DNA of 64,000 nt from Thiomicrospira cyclica ALM1. GTDB lineage: Bacteria > Pseudomonadota > Gammaproteobacteria > Thiomicrospirales > Thiomicrospiraceae. A model generated the notes under the pieces. The model did no database searches and was not told the DNA's origin. It saw only the letters and a list, made by a program, of their open reading frames with translations. Shown here piece after piece: positions 36,001 through 37,411 of this stretch; within the stretch, counting starts at the first letter, position 1; every line of letters starts with the position of its first letter. The stretch spans positions 434,001 to 498,000 of the forward strand of contig NC_015581.1 in assembly GCF_000214825.1 (NCBI RefSeq), read 5' to 3'. Made by a program: the position numbers and the translations under genes.

Positions 36001-37352
36001 CCGGCGCAGCAGAGATTGAAGCCAAAGACGGCGACTTTACGCTGAATGGCGAAGCTGAGTTTAAAAATCTGCTAGATGTCAAAGCGACAGCCGCCACCCT
36101 AAAAGAATCGGTGAGCGTAGCAGGAAGCACAGACTTTGATGTGACCAGCCTAAGCGTTGAAGGTGACTTCACAGGCACTGGTGTGATTACCATCACCGCG
36201 GTTAACGATGTTGAGTTTACAGCAGGCCTGGTAGCAGATAAGCTGGTATTGGACGTTGCTGGTTCGCTAGCGGTTAATCAGTTAAATACGCAATCTGTGA
36301 GTGGTTCGGCACAGAATTTGACCATCACTAGTTTGGGTAACCTCACTCTAAATGACTTAACAGTAGCTGGTTTAACCCAGATTAGTGCCGGCGGTGCCCT
36401 CAACTTTGAGGACACCACACTGCATCATTTAAGTATTCAATCTTCGGGTGACTTCAACCTTAACCAGTCATTGAGTTTGTCTGGGCTTTTCAGCCTAGAA
36501 GCGCAACGCATCCTCATGAATTCGGCTGTTCGAGTCGACAGCGACAGCCTCAATTGGCAAGCGGTGCAAGGTATTTCGGTGGCAGAAATTGCAGCTGAAA
36601 GCGTTAGTTTAACAGTGAGTAATGGTTCATTAGTATCGGTATTAGCGCATTCAGATATGAATATCGCTGCGAAATCCCTGCAGGTTAACAGCCAGCCACT
36701 AACTCTGTCCGTTTTGCAGCCGCTAACCTCTCAATTAGCTACGATGCCCGTAGTGAAAGCAGACGTTGAAATGCTGGATTTAGGTAATAGTTGGCAGCAA
36801 GCACGGAGTGTATTCCAACTAAGCTTATCCGATCAAGATTACTGGGTTAGCAACTCAGGTTCGACATTGCAATTACATCTTGCAACTCCTGTTGTTGTGC
36901 AGCCAGAGCTTTTGCAACCGATAAAGGGCGTTCTACTCAATACGCCCGCTGAACGCTTTGATTTATTCTCACGACCCATCATTGTGAACGTGCGTGAACT
37001 CAGTGTGTCAGCGCCTAGCTTGAGCGAAAGAAACACGGCAGACGATTTTGCGACTCAGTTGCTTAACCAGGCATTAATACAAGATCAGTCGCTGGGATTA
37101 TCTGAACGCAATCCGTGGGATAACCCATTCAATGATCGCGAGTTGTTGGATTTTGGTCGTTCGGATGGTGGTTTTGCGCCAAGTTCACTCTTTGAGCGGC
37201 TATCGGCCCCCAGTTTTAATCTGCAACCTATTCCAGACTACTCTAGTGTGGTTAATTATGTGGGTAGTGCGCAGTTTAGTAGTAGTGGCCTGTTAAGTGG
37301 GCCGGTGTTCCAGTTTGATTTATTTTTAGATGAAGATGAATTAATGCTATAA
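1..37352 (+). CDS. Giant repetitive surface/exoprotein, 5' partial
   Basis: The frame is open from the left edge (codons from base 3) to TAA at 37350-37352, 12,449 residues without a stop; the real start lies upstream, so the first ATG at 39 is not a start. In order by base: Ala/Gly-rich repeats (to about 9.9 kb) broken by an acidic non-repetitive island (about 0.75-3.0 kb) and Tyr/Trp modules; beta-helix-like strands rich in G-N-I-T-L patterns; a Tyr-rich island (about 19.2-21.06 kb); FliD-like small domains (about 24.2-27.9 kb); a GSGNTTT module (about 29.9-31.5 kb) shared with the second giant; a 99-residue repeat array (33.8-36.2 kb); and a short acidic tail ending in LDEDELML. I saw one Cys and no RTX nonapeptides. 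Such features are known from filamentous adhesins and giant exoproteins. Surface or secreted location and adhesion, biofilm or predation roles are inference. An LEPR-XLL N-terminus is expected but not visible. Confidence 0.85.
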   Translation, partial: NAATIQATNEAVMTSDASAAGLTLAFNTLGYEADNVLFKAVDALIGTDIGNEAPVRVLAKIDSSSLDVTGNLIISADMVSFIDASVYSAARSGASTAAALVLASNMISSDAQARLIQSVGPVTVGKVLTVEATDAPSIFADGTVIASSTNPSGNDEYIKVDFYSDEGEVQIAFGDHVYVHEDHEAGGEIGYIYRYMGFLGTEKDADGDDVEILSSVDLSSTDFTDTRYWMAIEPPEGFMGDVLSFLYGAMPFKETSKVLGNMRIGGQNHQLGLKFGVGWQDDGKDIDVIDYLGGLGGNEQGVEFTDNGIVFNLGSVGNYALPSLFLDLIMPTPDLISYEYKHQVGSIEHNGEHVAWGIQLDYGWQDIPLTTFIEALINEDWEVFQPKVSYKVYIDIEDKSDLTPQRFLPREFVIEQPELSVTFLGKPIKFVFGGERDEDGQAPESNEILLRVLDIDDKDDDVSAFVDRGLDPIRVIMPSADLDVLSLNKLSPGLADEILRDRPVDYFDDAAEIDLDGTPREIAEDFIAAIKFLPRYLELTDPDLNFGILGFTTDLQLPVSAVAGLLDWIEPGEKQNNSYARIDMAVLYDFFLPDFFSFFIDDEMTTESVLAPINLGDITPEALKKYQPVVELAVVLLDAAGMEIPLKSVPVNTNPEEDVAALPVGQEASLVKPATPGVSAEHIVEIRFDIDAHGSEDLPTIAFEWDGETSDDILLVPIGEPANELQRLTFIHDEIDYGRTYLLLDGSRSAEMTFADSPEDNEAALQNQLEDWYGEGNVTVSFDDSGNLGWRFEIAFGGDLAGQDMAQIRTQRIGDPGMMVVRAQTLVEGAEEYTPELQAEFLQRGLESLFGRGNMAVTPFAIDGKVQKYRIAFTGGLAEQPIDLATPAEFDVDALEVLVSTLKGGRFPIGPGYSFDRPDDGSFKATITLDGIDFTTGDISSDAGLAEIQFAIANAKMLSGALLKSYGIDVEVLADGDKTVVVNFGGDLEGRLITDFSIQELSDDDDGDGSSAGGATAVGGLIVRNDVRSGAFASIEDSNILAGGLVVEVHERAEIFALLDATAEATDGSAPGLAAGGVIATNLILNQAEAFIKNATIVTTFADVIVNATNEAEVVARNSSSLASDGVGVNLTLAFNTIGWEAQNLLFNTIDALVGSDIGNAQPAKVSATIIDSDITAYGDISVKAMSNAFIFAEVTNETASELGDDFIDSGKAVAAGFILASNLVESGAYAMIKGSQTQRSITSQQGSVSVDAQNDSGIYAEASLSAETGGESEKAQAIRALASFFGQTYSDFSGERTINFGDRVKIGDNGYTQFDRPDVLEFGDRVTLKWDMAGGEAGVIYEYIGEEQERARLDRQDYSDRSQWRIVNGDPDLIYIFRGGAEFVNLRTEDYSDSSRWWAVDLDTIVEAAAFMADLLSESSAKGTGFGGLVVRNDVRSNVEALADRIDFDVAGDVTLNAIESATIIADDESVVSADTTGVNVVIANNTILGGSEARLNASSVVTGGDLNVVAESAAAIIANVNSEVQATTSVGVTLAFNTIGYKPTNVLFATIDALGGSNLGGEQTLKNHAIIDNTIFDVGGDLRVDALFTGSIAANIFNSAMALDVSIAPSADGGTGSNTIAVAPLIAMNKISSDSKALVNANGQNAVAGSVAVLAESSVEIASTVHVSSVAVAVSKQGPTRAVSIGVSWTRNDIDTNVKAAIASPSSTNTSHINVGGNLLVEARREGSIIASGSAVAVAVAASMQGATSVAGAGTLVFNKINGGTRAYIDSVDITTGADLTVNAYDDALIDANVRSIAAAVSISLGAKPAPAVALGLSVATNNIGRQDNSNLSTTYNHEQSILGLTKGQTVKVIDGPLNGRAYEYIGENRLGAVELINENYYDNSQWKRIDATSPKTAVFAYIANSATQVAGDLVVDARSDSRISAVVQALTVAVAASKGTSAAPSIGGVYSENNIYVDVRATISGPRSIQAQTIAVTAEDASSIRAIAGAAAVGASVSAQTGVAVSIALSLAYNEIGNSVLAQMDNAESISATTGDITVRANATATSLLTIDAATLSASGISATLLDDAATQTSDDPSTETIDEYEQDRLKDIATKRALVQALEAAGLEIPQTNSLSNTWDFVSGNAASEGASLPSEPNTQTLKKGQTILVSEGYRWGGTSGQVYEYIGNADLITDISQLDYSNTQQFRRVEPPVQLEIIQEGQAWLLSFANGQTYTLKINNQGGLEVLEQSIHAVSMAASLAAGVGLSGQGVAVSGAGAVAYNNILTTTKALITNSNHISAVGDVLLSANNLTTINANIWAASLAVGVGSSNGVGASIGFSLARNWIGYESGAGSTPLGQVQAYISNAHIVADGDLTIRAQANQMINAFVFSGSAAIAGGSSAGVAASGSGVNADNRIAQDIFAGVKNSAGSNGSITANSIDVLATDNSSIKAFAGAASLSGALGGTAGVALSIGVSLARNTIDTLVQAAIVNAEGGITARGGDIQVRAYSESTIQVTSIAASVALGFGGTAGVALSGAGAEATNRIGSGVIATIDNSPMTLLNGDVLVDANDSSVIDARILSLAVAAAAGGTAGVGASIGVGVAQNIIGWTATNLTAHFTTDAVSQNQINRNQVVEILHGARAGEQYRYIGSNKLLLNQSNEGFNQNTSTLALKGNLATIDYTNRDLWERVDIQANGTPVHALVKNSAIKAEQGDVTITASSDQTISSRNLVVSAAIAGGGAAGVGLAGAGVGVTNRIEVDVRAGIDGHSSLGFSANNMTVKAEDRSVIDATLASTAISAAFGGAGGVAVSVSASVASNYISNQVRAFVMDAGSLTLSGALSIDAIENATITAEAIAVGVAAAVGGSAGISFAGAFGDAFNSIATHVGAYLNDTDALVQGDIRVKADNSATISAEIKAFAVSVAGGGAAGVGVSVGASMAENIIGAQIADRSSVVEALVSGMNLTSQGKVDVLALNQATIKADVIAVSVALTGGGLLGVAAAGAGTSAKNTITTQISAEVTDSANYGMRTLGQLTVKAQDNAVIEAKTAASAIAFSVGTIGASVAIGVSLTNNIISNTTTARISDVELDTGGVIVEALNTATITARSGATAVAASFSIGGALAGGGAEATATINSNVAAIIEDSLIGARGNVTVNADSRATADARTIATAVSGGLIAAAAAGSVSWVNFNGTISADITNSELYAAGRIAVNAYSSNSGFAESTGFAAAAGLLSFAVGATVSSVNISGLVTAGLGTNNSLRAESVGILAEADDRILAKGQASGAALLAGVAGADVKVSNQRDVIASIGDGSRVEVSALDLRALHSQFGDAQADAKALGLGAGTGAGALVELIGQARVNVGNNVVIDARDAVIISALNNALKNEYANSNNLRSGSAGLVGVNALTSKTVFGTNNARFTAQVDIGNSSNLTVRGSNANPGVFLVNAATDVYAVDSVRIEGVSGFGISVARSEILASTRSEINIGQSALINESGAIYLNTRSSAEANPSGNLFTVTALTGFAGASAIGNIDALNQVVTHNSLIRGNGVFLQAGQDQRGMINFLDGFANTEITTISAYPSINSPNPSMRIQETNLLDLRGSTRIESLGNVTFNAREGIGGKQRGAEVGTMLSISLIPYGSGINNRGVAVSDNRLLMGNEVVIEAALNNQMLMHILPMQIMGANGLVQQLPLNRLGTELTNTELNALGIEAGIKYEYAELDLSQLFANTDNLGESTSVQSMAALEISINGATQTPHPDDLADRRVLDFTGTSVQAGQLYQVSVADPNDPQGDGAVTNFSYTARLGDTLNTVLENLRIQILDDVRFEATVQGNSLTLIQVPEVSSEAQQALKAALEGKFYVIKPVEIATPKLTVASVQNLLLARHTQLLDLMDSHQGNDEALARHQVQLEQVENALRELNLMDVFIDENGNTVQVVNRELDTIFLDLPNLFAAPGSIFIDAVNTNATMIQQASDDNRMIVRSGAMIDIFNATPFDVRVNDAVISDTTKIVPVDGELKSFTPGNIYLNNTPVGSEQAGFEPGVIRIVQESLPAALLGLNETIAQRTSGAQDMYLLGSVVNQNGSIVIRNTEGSVEVSGELLAGTIDIVTSGNFSLNVEGWQHLADPRQYINYTPLRGEVFNSSGNYDSLIFTDFESAAMLQLQKGIFENESRIVARGTITITAEFLNINGLLQSGLTDLELNISETFNPTRSITFMDQSPAGGRSIDAFRPGEVSISGVDFGVQNIPFKAYFDASTQSIVIEDIKAPAGNITLVGQILSTGNGQIRVADGAPSLTINNASAFDLVLDGVDLTSNNPGRIQITDTATLRQTTYTFKNGQVEVLEEQGARVNNSIVYSQLAPADLRDLPENEQDTENQLWFNPRDSVYYVWTEGQAAVRQEIKKYEKNSFGLGFAQVGFLVRDNSYKWQEVVFLDASPLLESEALELMALNAVYGIEYDNVRRKEVMLTKNVSLVRDVSNPGFGFSAQMPVYRYIGENGEVYLPDADFSDTTLWQRDGQESGTDFLNPSADRFDNDFENYQVTTQTWTTGGGFLRTKTQHTKVTISTGVKDFYTHFLRADYPIQIGVIESNNPAGIFVNTASNLLINGDLKVTDGSTNAAGNAMPVGRIELTAGGNVLMADGAAIYGAAPLIDAGGTVRVVLEGDKGETDIVAGGDIRVQVFSLDNQSSLLTAQRIQAGGDVFIQAVQGIQGTSVQGATINGVTYEGFIAQITGNNVQLDARLGGIRAEVTSNILGDGGFAARADTDVLVLAQGGDLRLMLPTAWANPQASVYSASGDVSIDIVKGSLIDLIKTAERPTNSLNTADEDLLALIGADGVDRRQYSISAALNEFLFPHEPELSSPNLSDNFVNIAAHNITLNARTGQLGQVSERMLIEQPHQFDQLTEAQKQALASAGAGDIIGVSYELYRYLGEDPLTLDLTAVALQTNQTLVRDLANGQVYRYIGANNVNQVLPNLSANDFSNASQWRREATLEADFIEDVTLGQFNNDYLNADRFNDTALWQKIEVTKQTRLDRERPDMMTLATSDLVRVQYTQSEYGVYEYLGDAMELDLARQTLSDPSLWQKLTADIRSDDGVINLTQDTMVESRFLIDSMALQVWEEVNIAATGLVSAVGDGVALQSNGSITIDSLVSWSDARVITAGDLTIAQEGAVLAPNEASNVYLEAGGRLHIDVSAAVTAGIQFNTSSGAPVAEVSGQFSNVFLFAEQDIWVGGSVSASNNMSIRMGESSAASQAEFANYFDTLPGRDIDGVMDPHELHGHREFGFLLTGTLTTLGAEGDIRIEGKDDLIIRGNINIADLGSSLVLQSNEWVYWEGNATIGGDVEIYGGTRRNGIVVDDLGGSNEGRSIYIHRTSVLSTESAGSSIKLYGSKDINVVGALIAGGISTASGIEFTAKDASAYLKSFGGQVRVDNAVYASEDVTLIGGKGSAVTGDNVGVLVDVIAGVVSGAHTSHDMGGDIYIDAEGDVLILGVVLAGGTPGLVRNDAGELISEAVNWSGKEGHIGIFSDQAVRLSGTVLDADNQSGVVGSIIRAQTSIHIEAGQDDTELSIEMAGNARMSTFAADSTIVILADGDMQLDGLLLAGGEYQRQGHGTSQTLKRITNIGSSEIYLESEQGQIRIGRDIIAGGMIDIVGGDNALRTSLANPEPGLLLLGSASLQTLAANSVISLDAGAGGIYIMPQDGQGYALQALGRDAQIFLGSPTTQVRNTGDIQLAGSILAQGNINAATQAQLNIEVLGQIISLGGDIRLHSDLGGEFIGNVIAEGRNATVLINSDATLALNGLLQTGRVLDIRTGGSLTTSTVGAGAGEFRITGNNGELRMIAVEDLTINSVIGLNGDNNLNQNLALMEFAAEQGTLTLQKDAGQINTSAEIILRGNSVVLEGVINSTRVNAQTRDFVLTLDATEQAIISGDISLLGSMRITSAAHLSLSNVGISLTGEGQRLVIDAAGDLTLGTLPGGVIDPANPQGVMLEASQELQLVSGGELIIGQDAQLFTRAANSQLVLEANQITLAGQVFAGAGYNADSDADNLQSPEWLGSQSQLVVFANHSVNLLASAELHATGSIFMLAGNGGIWHQTGAIIVTDATGNGQLTAVNPSRIQLLSDGDILLDGVISALDTGSRIDVFGQSRIIVNNLITADGEVVISAGTHTSGTSLIIQDIQLEGSERVAGGVIDVAAGGRIQLAANSGILVKGLIGQTDGDSQNTPKAAEIVIESAAGTITFVGNDSNFATAQATDTIELRAAAINLMANSLLQTTADTSVIFVNARESILVSEDPIRAEISAGALVHLSAPMVTIGGNIAATALLSTNFVPRVLVNAGQQLRHYGSIHSTGDVQLNAGVNMRWTQTQLEGAIAQSDLTGGFLQVLNQGLIDAPGDISLRSGGDILVRADAAVAGERTIQVPVVTLSTQTVEVITGFRDIAVGTIEVPVVTYETTTIIDSIGFQRFETGAEYTQFNMTLEQIGYFNPNATGTNADSLQPFMEFFIEGIHYHNDQIDWARYLTGANANEDVTTTINNLKLSFSKGEYKNANYKSFDLLTAQEKEAVLAHLGYMRLFDFSYSNHQTIRTEDGVVTTTNSDPSWKNSALRIFHIERAGLDDKYIRMPDGAHLDILRVVSDGAAQYLINDNTLNGNNSGNWAAQDDEDYDDAKDDGKVGELVLQFTDFAHVYYDQIASNFTKADLNNSSSANFVGNYVAQSWSRVENALNGSRVTTFNINDQGPATWQVDYAGSGLRTFDLVPGVLTGYDLTSVSQTTLDLSRDPNWTWATTRSVSTVSDFHNNTNDVNLTTNRVDALTTWINELQSNTASLSATELSFANQIAGSYDFRTAFAVLERDNFATSRGKGFNYRKFDRSKYPNLNFTVNASNWNTDQRLNQLNTIFTYKHTRDNPTNWVNTIRQLASTGEYEFTIKGEKYSPSKWKMNRYRIEIDVRKVGSETIRETFKDYDAHWTSLTHEVRDERVKLSFQVTTVDQPIYGLREQFGAVTKQIRVEGTELQTEWQQRPVIGSETITVATPSSRDVTVRSADFAVQSITATNITIVASGSATIEAKMEAAENLTISTGANLQVRGVSVTDGNGGQATGQAHLIALNRLSLTAGNNLNIASDVALDGSHLVLKASNDLALRGEIGLALNPPTLPKAESILVEAGRNIIVDGWIQSQDLLTLAAGAGIAQSGSITLSDSSVLEVQNSSAGDNNLMALSAGEFGGHISLNRAYLFSADQVSLTAKDGRITQSVDQLYTNGNGMDVLPGLVKAQKLTAIADTRMLLNTQVGAVNLELLSAGDITLSNWGSLNLERILAADGQISVTNYGDLSISNVEAKGVGSRNSINIMSLRQDDNGSTAHQTVNLLITADRGNITLLAEGTIKRAAVDTDAIQANTLVVKNQTNGIGYNVNSIELNTNVRTLEADIAHAGSLVINQSSGVADAATRDLVIDNTRISDGLVTITAEGQVDLADVRIQTNETRSIMSVTATGDILVRHASAGIYLTNGDALPTLENFDGSSADIVDKVTSRGTINLTAGGQIRENFADATPDLIADTLVLRAQTGIIDFQIAANKLDAITASGDIRITDLDGKHERSLGLTIINAQITDYADPANRSTVQVTAENNLILAANGKVMGAFIKLASEQADVTVQTPTGFDASQSSTDSLQYTRGVSFIAGDGNIDLYRFFEATELMEYRAANGGFAFGTTTANKSTVLPGNITTDTLIVESAGLLAFGGTLTIKDRLELIAGQDLRLGGNVVARDGGVIGEVVLVALGDSQISQSDGYGSTANTNFKAKDSGNLVIITDSLQAENFELRAKNDIFVDLKTSWKLSGFVGGVSGFERAENITLNTTGDLQVIGGIVAAKQRLEVDAQSVTLDGASVFIADDLWVKAENSLLLNTLTSSIEAYSTVAGSIEINEATSTVIQRAIAQDGELKISAGNTLSVRHASTVADVAGNDVILQASNSVLVDYAEAASSAGAQKLHGSVIIDANNIEQWTTFDLDAQGNPTTTLIYNNDRVNVWGKTVTLRGSLAAAPVLLTSSFDQGVDKGLQLRTTTDGGNTPGLPGVFIDPFSTMSQTGLASGSSAVKIGTTATATPQQGSVQTDRIDFFSNIIPQAGDQLRISFVHNDQTFVTTVAITSADVAADYILANALSRLAGDIASLDFMASVTLSNASSVQPSLNLTASADKAFIISGVELVRQQFIAMPSSVITDFGNLATVNVIQLAAQQDTAHTVDFTFEPESFSNQVNYYFTLDNAGETPVEFAFLTQGNNAFGFTIKQGATGLYSASLTGVTEWKDLWDAMAAQINAPSAGDLTTALSFVTAVVTPTNFDAETLDTLTLTATQDNLTFDYAVEVTATNGISVVTQDTLGNPMSVQSVLLSFTDEQMIAGNTLTFKVGDRTISATVPAADPADADSAAELWAAFAEILAAQFNEGFDENANDSEGAIIPDPLPGVDAEVLVNRAELSFPASPRGDIVINYAAIGADGDAVTDSVTVSSGEYSDKNQASLLTALADKINAAQSPAFKVLQAEVQGTNLVVFSEALGDDADPGLTIGFSPAALSGADISVREAMQIRFTANNDTIKLYGNEASSATGGFEISNFSGNLATAARFEQNLVQLETLINQQISLPDQLTADQYVITVDGYPLDFAYADTLFTSDVANTAIVARQALITPVANTSAGTLSLTVAGATCSINLAANETLEDLVTKINAILIGSNSAEPLTDYEAEEADNGVLIKATNNFALPLDMVTSFQPASLAWTVGTEESTADSRDVLITPVANTSAGELTIRIADEDYVIALSGDEDLAGLVTKINAILMGSNSAEPLTDYEAEEADNGVLIKATANFDTEMAIEVNFQPEDESWTVGTEQVQRQLSLAAPTILVPHLAFSLNSTAFSFNYSDAITPWSNLTKSQQLNAIATDLNSVTGFDVAVSGNNLQITETDLQTNDANFSAFTTGNWAGFSNAEKEAMIFTVWKAQAEAILGDGNAVTGGGVNNLVTEDGRVLENFQRYTFALAESGADFDFLLSARSSAVANFIAGGSPDPEQVALFLNQQASDTVREARVVAFDATAFAYDKLANLVGSQFEISVRVGENKAITFSETVVANDTLAALLNRLADKINVDARLAVTALVDSNKTYFNANSFVNNQGVTTTVDLASLMAANNLVLVANATNQSFFVDSLVVNELVETVFSGGRLQTTTNLTENIIGQQAKVTLTFPDASIKTADRVNVRLTGATVDVATTGHTSIDAALDALVVAINAADSTIQAAKVGNTLEVTLTDATDFSTRLSGTLRVEDTSVEIPTFTGDRVVVTEPDRSGDFAMQTTGSLTVVALPTNSGENITLKAGLSNSTHNLVVVDAIDVGTEGNNEVILDASFGGIALGGTVTAPNLTVLSRDNLTLDTNVNNLSITMTGSGDATVIQNGNLNLSNIAMQGGNLTLVVDGDVTIGDFTGSAGNITLRATGDVIFTGTSAIAAQSSMSATRMVIEAGGSVTGAINTDQLRVDAQGAINLVNHGNVVVNQLNSAGHAVSLTTAGNLTMNTGVNVTGVNALILAATAGSINLNQAITSGQGALSVQASNGLSLSAQADITSQSGLITLNAGSGAFSMTSQTWIEAGDAEVVIVAGTDATIGKIRSTTSDEIRITSGAAILDAGDSPVDIGAANATLVIRAEGGVGHATQLGGRLEINVAKLDLINTGSGDIYLENTGALEILRLDQQASGVVDIRTVNGSITVGALDDDNKGLTATNGAVILNAGGVNADETGSSVILNEDISTTGGAVTLIAESGNIELAAGIRVAGNGDITLTATQGAVFNNLAAAKVAWLLNAQDNFKSTINWALLNGKFALSKDVDGRLTGEITANNLQSFEQQLYGISNGQELRSADGAFIQTGGRLTIQAEGNIGSSVAGFNASPMAILIDVVELSASSSERDQVLFLALSSTDVVKADRPVGSRGGATDVYSLDGSQKVSASVDAGGDNILIVADVLTIENTLRSAGALINIKPIDNTRTILLGDSSSTHDDKLHLTNTELAKLQPGFFAIEVGSNIGQHHIMIGDDFDAPVVVHDNLWIRTPGLGSQISINQDLHLNNGSSLMIFGSGNTTTMSADTIAEGNVIVNDSIKVNGDITIISGDNGNSGFIELGSRGSGHYINSIGKDQTDTLTLTANDGDVIINSEIGTTLDLALNGLEIIDAIDVVFRERVTIDGDLVINATGDVRFNKNVVVRGDLIINGTSQVFFGDDITVNVGAGIIGVNGTDQSPDVSNAGDHHIYIQTDTLDLPIQRSSAFTANGGSLTIETTTLARAINLASPPTDGNSSALFISQADLRALTTGFSEIQVGNQARDSNGALTGLAAQGTGNVRIGAHTQGQNTFNDALTVFGGNITVVDSSVVDRTLKAGADLSLVAHNNIRIENQLELVSQQGSEPLTLSLYAHEGNIFQQNSGLLPVEELIVANNLIANANTGIRMLWTAVDSVDLTNRGNFGDIRFHTQAEAMLGVDGNLTVLGAHQTASAGNGRIIVSTDDGNLRIGTAPSNSADRAVEVISSLGQGSISLVASSSAKLQGQDPAASQYKRIGTDSAIVMEQSISSTSGAIQLIADGDVTTHAQINTANGDIRLRSLEGEMLLLGDSVLASSNGGGITVNAKNDIAMSSNAQVRTSGGNIGEVVFRAGQNIVLNEIEADGLIDLEAANGSIRLATAASSSSVHLRDNKSGASETLEIRLNAAQGIGAADGATINTRAKLLDLVSVTVAGDVYLQEKTELLIGDLSVGGSVFITAQDNVGLNGDVDLTGDLILRSLQGELTISGVITSDLGDILLKAHDNVNLDTADIATLGAQQVIDLEATVGAIAMSANSRLATNNGDMLLKAANDIEVATLEAGSGSVGLVSNAGKLNVQAVDGVNVSADGLLIDVVGAAGTASAILQTDVRVVAVNASALVINNQGELVVGDVSVKNQQVTASGITVSDTAIISTSGLLTLAQVVDADAEVRITAAGLVNGFVDGMDANIVTDDLHLTISGDLGSAAKAIVTSVNGLQASLGNAVSASSVFINNTTALDVVDVDLNQSTSFNLSATALTVNRLAGEQDANVFLIALDGAMVIADDISTKGQGVISLVAKGQLTVHQEVALTAEQGSIYLSADDVSLAANAVFKTQDDLVIKSNESLILKGEYAFNNLALISGGAITISSDADITATGVLLQADSTDANNAVVINSNNLDVGAWAIKTAGGLTIDAAILDFAFDEVTVAAAYKDSLVTEAENFNQTQTRVEADKNVTITVKDVEFNQILSVGAVLDVTATTATLKESVSVAGATDLTVDTLTAEANFTGTGVITITAVNDVEFTAGLVAGYDLNITSTAGDITLNTVEVMGDATLEAKQSIVLGSVDVVGETHIDAGGNFTLNGEADFAGLLDVTATAATLKESVSVAGTTDFDVTSLSVEGDFTGTGVITINAVNDVEFKAGLVAGSTLNITSTAGDITLNTVEVTGAAEIEAKDGNFTLNGEADFAGLLDVTATAATLKESVSVAGTTEFDVTSLSVEGDFTGTGMITINATNDVEFKAGLVAEDDLNITSTNGHITLKGVEVSGAAEIEAKDGNFTLNGEADFAGLLDVTATAATLKESVSVAGSTEFDVTSLTVEDDFRGTGAITITAESDVEFTAGLVVGNATNLSDLNITSTAGDITLNTVEVMGAAVIEAKDGDFTLTGIADFAGLLDVTATAATLEKAVTVAGTTEFTVDTLTAEADFTGTGMITINAESDVEFTAGLVVGNATNLSDLNITSTNGNITLNTVGVMGDATLEAKQSIVLGSVDVAGETRIDAGDDFTLMGVAEFKDLLDVKATAATLEKAVTVAGSTDFDVTSLSVEGDFTGTGVITITAVNDVEFTAGLVVGNATNLSDLNITSTNGHITLKGVEVTGDATLGAKQSIVLGSVDVAGETHLDAGGNFTLTGEAEFKDLLDVKATAATLKESVSVSGTTEFDVTSLTAEDDFRGTGAITITAVNDVNFLAGLVAEDDLNITSTNGHITLKGVEVTGAAEIEAKDGDFTLNGEAEFKNLLDVKATAATLKESVSVAGSTDFDVTSLSVEGDFTGTGVITITAVNDVEFTAGLVADKLVLDVAGSLAVNQLNTQSVSGSAQNLTITSLGNLTLNDLTVAGLTQISAGGALNFEDTTLHHLSIQSSGDFNLNQSLSLSGLFSLEAQRILMNSAVRVDSDSLNWQAVQGISVAEIAAESVSLTVSNGSLVSVLAHSDMNIAAKSLQVNSQPLTLSVLQPLTSQLATMPVVKADVEMLDLGNSWQQARSVFQLSLSDQDYWVSNSGSTLQLHLATPVVVQPELLQPIKGVLLNTPAERFDLFSRPIIVNVRELSVSAPSLSERNTADDFATQLLNQALIQDQSLGLSERNPWDNPFNDRELLDFGRSDGGFAPSSLFERLSAPSFNLQPIPDYSSVVNYVGSAQFSSSGLLSGPVFQFDLFLDEDELML
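530..15185 (+). repeat. Dispersed Tyr/Trp module in the first giant (about nine copies)
   Basis: A module of about 40-50 residues has the form (Y/V)-x-Y-(I/L)-G, 8-20 residues, then L-x3-(D/N)-(Y/F)-(S/T)-(D/N)-x3-W-x-(R/K/A). Copies lie near 530-705, 3965-4110, 4125-4212 (degenerate), 5546-5682, 6443-6590, 7850-8035, 13395-13480, 14770-14900 and 15070-15185, with fragments near 14700 and 14935. Copies at 5.5 and 7.8 kb sit just after an N-x-I-G turn of an Ala/Gly repeat. Confidence 0.7.
4930..9900 (+). repeat. Alternating Ala/Gly-rich protein repeats in the first giant
   Basis: Units of roughly 60-65 residues repeat. Each has an Ala/Val/Gly core, an N-x-I turn, then A-x-I/V followed by a short strand with GD-V-x-V-x-A and S-x-I-x-A. 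From about 6.7 to 9.3 kb two core types alternate without exception: type A such as GVALSGAGAEATNRI, and type B such as GVALSIGVSLARNTI. The pattern recalls repeats in filamentous leukotoxin-like adhesins (family recollection, not searched). Confidence 0.7.
19180..21060 (+). other. Non-repetitive Tyr-rich island in the first giant
   Basis: About 625 residues without beta-helix periodicity interrupt the repeats. The island opens with paired strand-like sequences (EVITGFRDIAVGTIEVPVVT) and closes with EWQQRPVIGSETITVATPS, as if on a two-strand stalk. Inside it is rich in Tyr, Trp, Asn and Lys and looks like a folded globular domain. I do not recognise the family. A ligand-binding or enzymatic role is possible but unsupported. 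Confidence 0.6.
24200..27900 (+). repeat. FliD-like small domains in the first giant
   Basis: Several domains of about 100 residues follow the pattern of a strand pair, a helix ending L-x-x-K-I-N-A, then A-x-V-x-G-x2-L-x-(I/L)-x-(A/S) strands, like the insertion domains of flagellar hook-associated protein 2. Two adjacent copies start near 25930 and 26240, offset by 309 bp, and share a nearly identical stretch of about 70 bases (from 26081 and 26390). A further similar domain lies near 11215-11500. Confidence 0.5.
29880..31500 (+). repeat. GSGNTTT module, copy in the first giant
   Basis: This stretch aligns by eye with 41280-42620 in the second giant. Both contain GSGNTTT, then VNDSI-x-(V/I)-(N/K)G, DGLIINQAGNV/NGLEIIDAIDV-type strands, GDLIIN, S-x-L-(F/Q)-(I/L)-SQ, an IG turn, (F)-x-(G/A)-x-NIT-V-D and LSLVAHNNI/LGLFARNNI. 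The module is C-terminal here but N-terminal in the second giant. Confidence 0.75.
33780..36235 (+). repeat. Tandem 99-residue repeat array near the C-terminus of the first giant
   Basis: Eight units share blocks such as ATLKESVSVAG, EFDVTSL, FTGTG, NDVEF-x-AGLV and LNITST. Measured between identical CAGGCCTG words (33937, 34288, 34585, 34882, 35194, 35560, 35926, 36223) the periods are 351, 297, 297, 312, 366, 366 and 297 bp. These equal 297 plus an optional 54-bp block (LEAKQSIVLGSVDV region) and an optional 15-bp block (GNATNLSD region). Confidence 0.95.
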
Positions 37353-37411
37353 ATAGTAAAAAAAATAGATAAAATGTTACACGGAGAATTTAGAACCAAA
37401 TAAGTCGAATT

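Noticed and set aside
33780-36235. Regularly spaced repeats as a possible CRISPR array
   Set aside because: Units are about 300 bp, coding and in frame, with no short repeat/spacer pattern and no cas genes.
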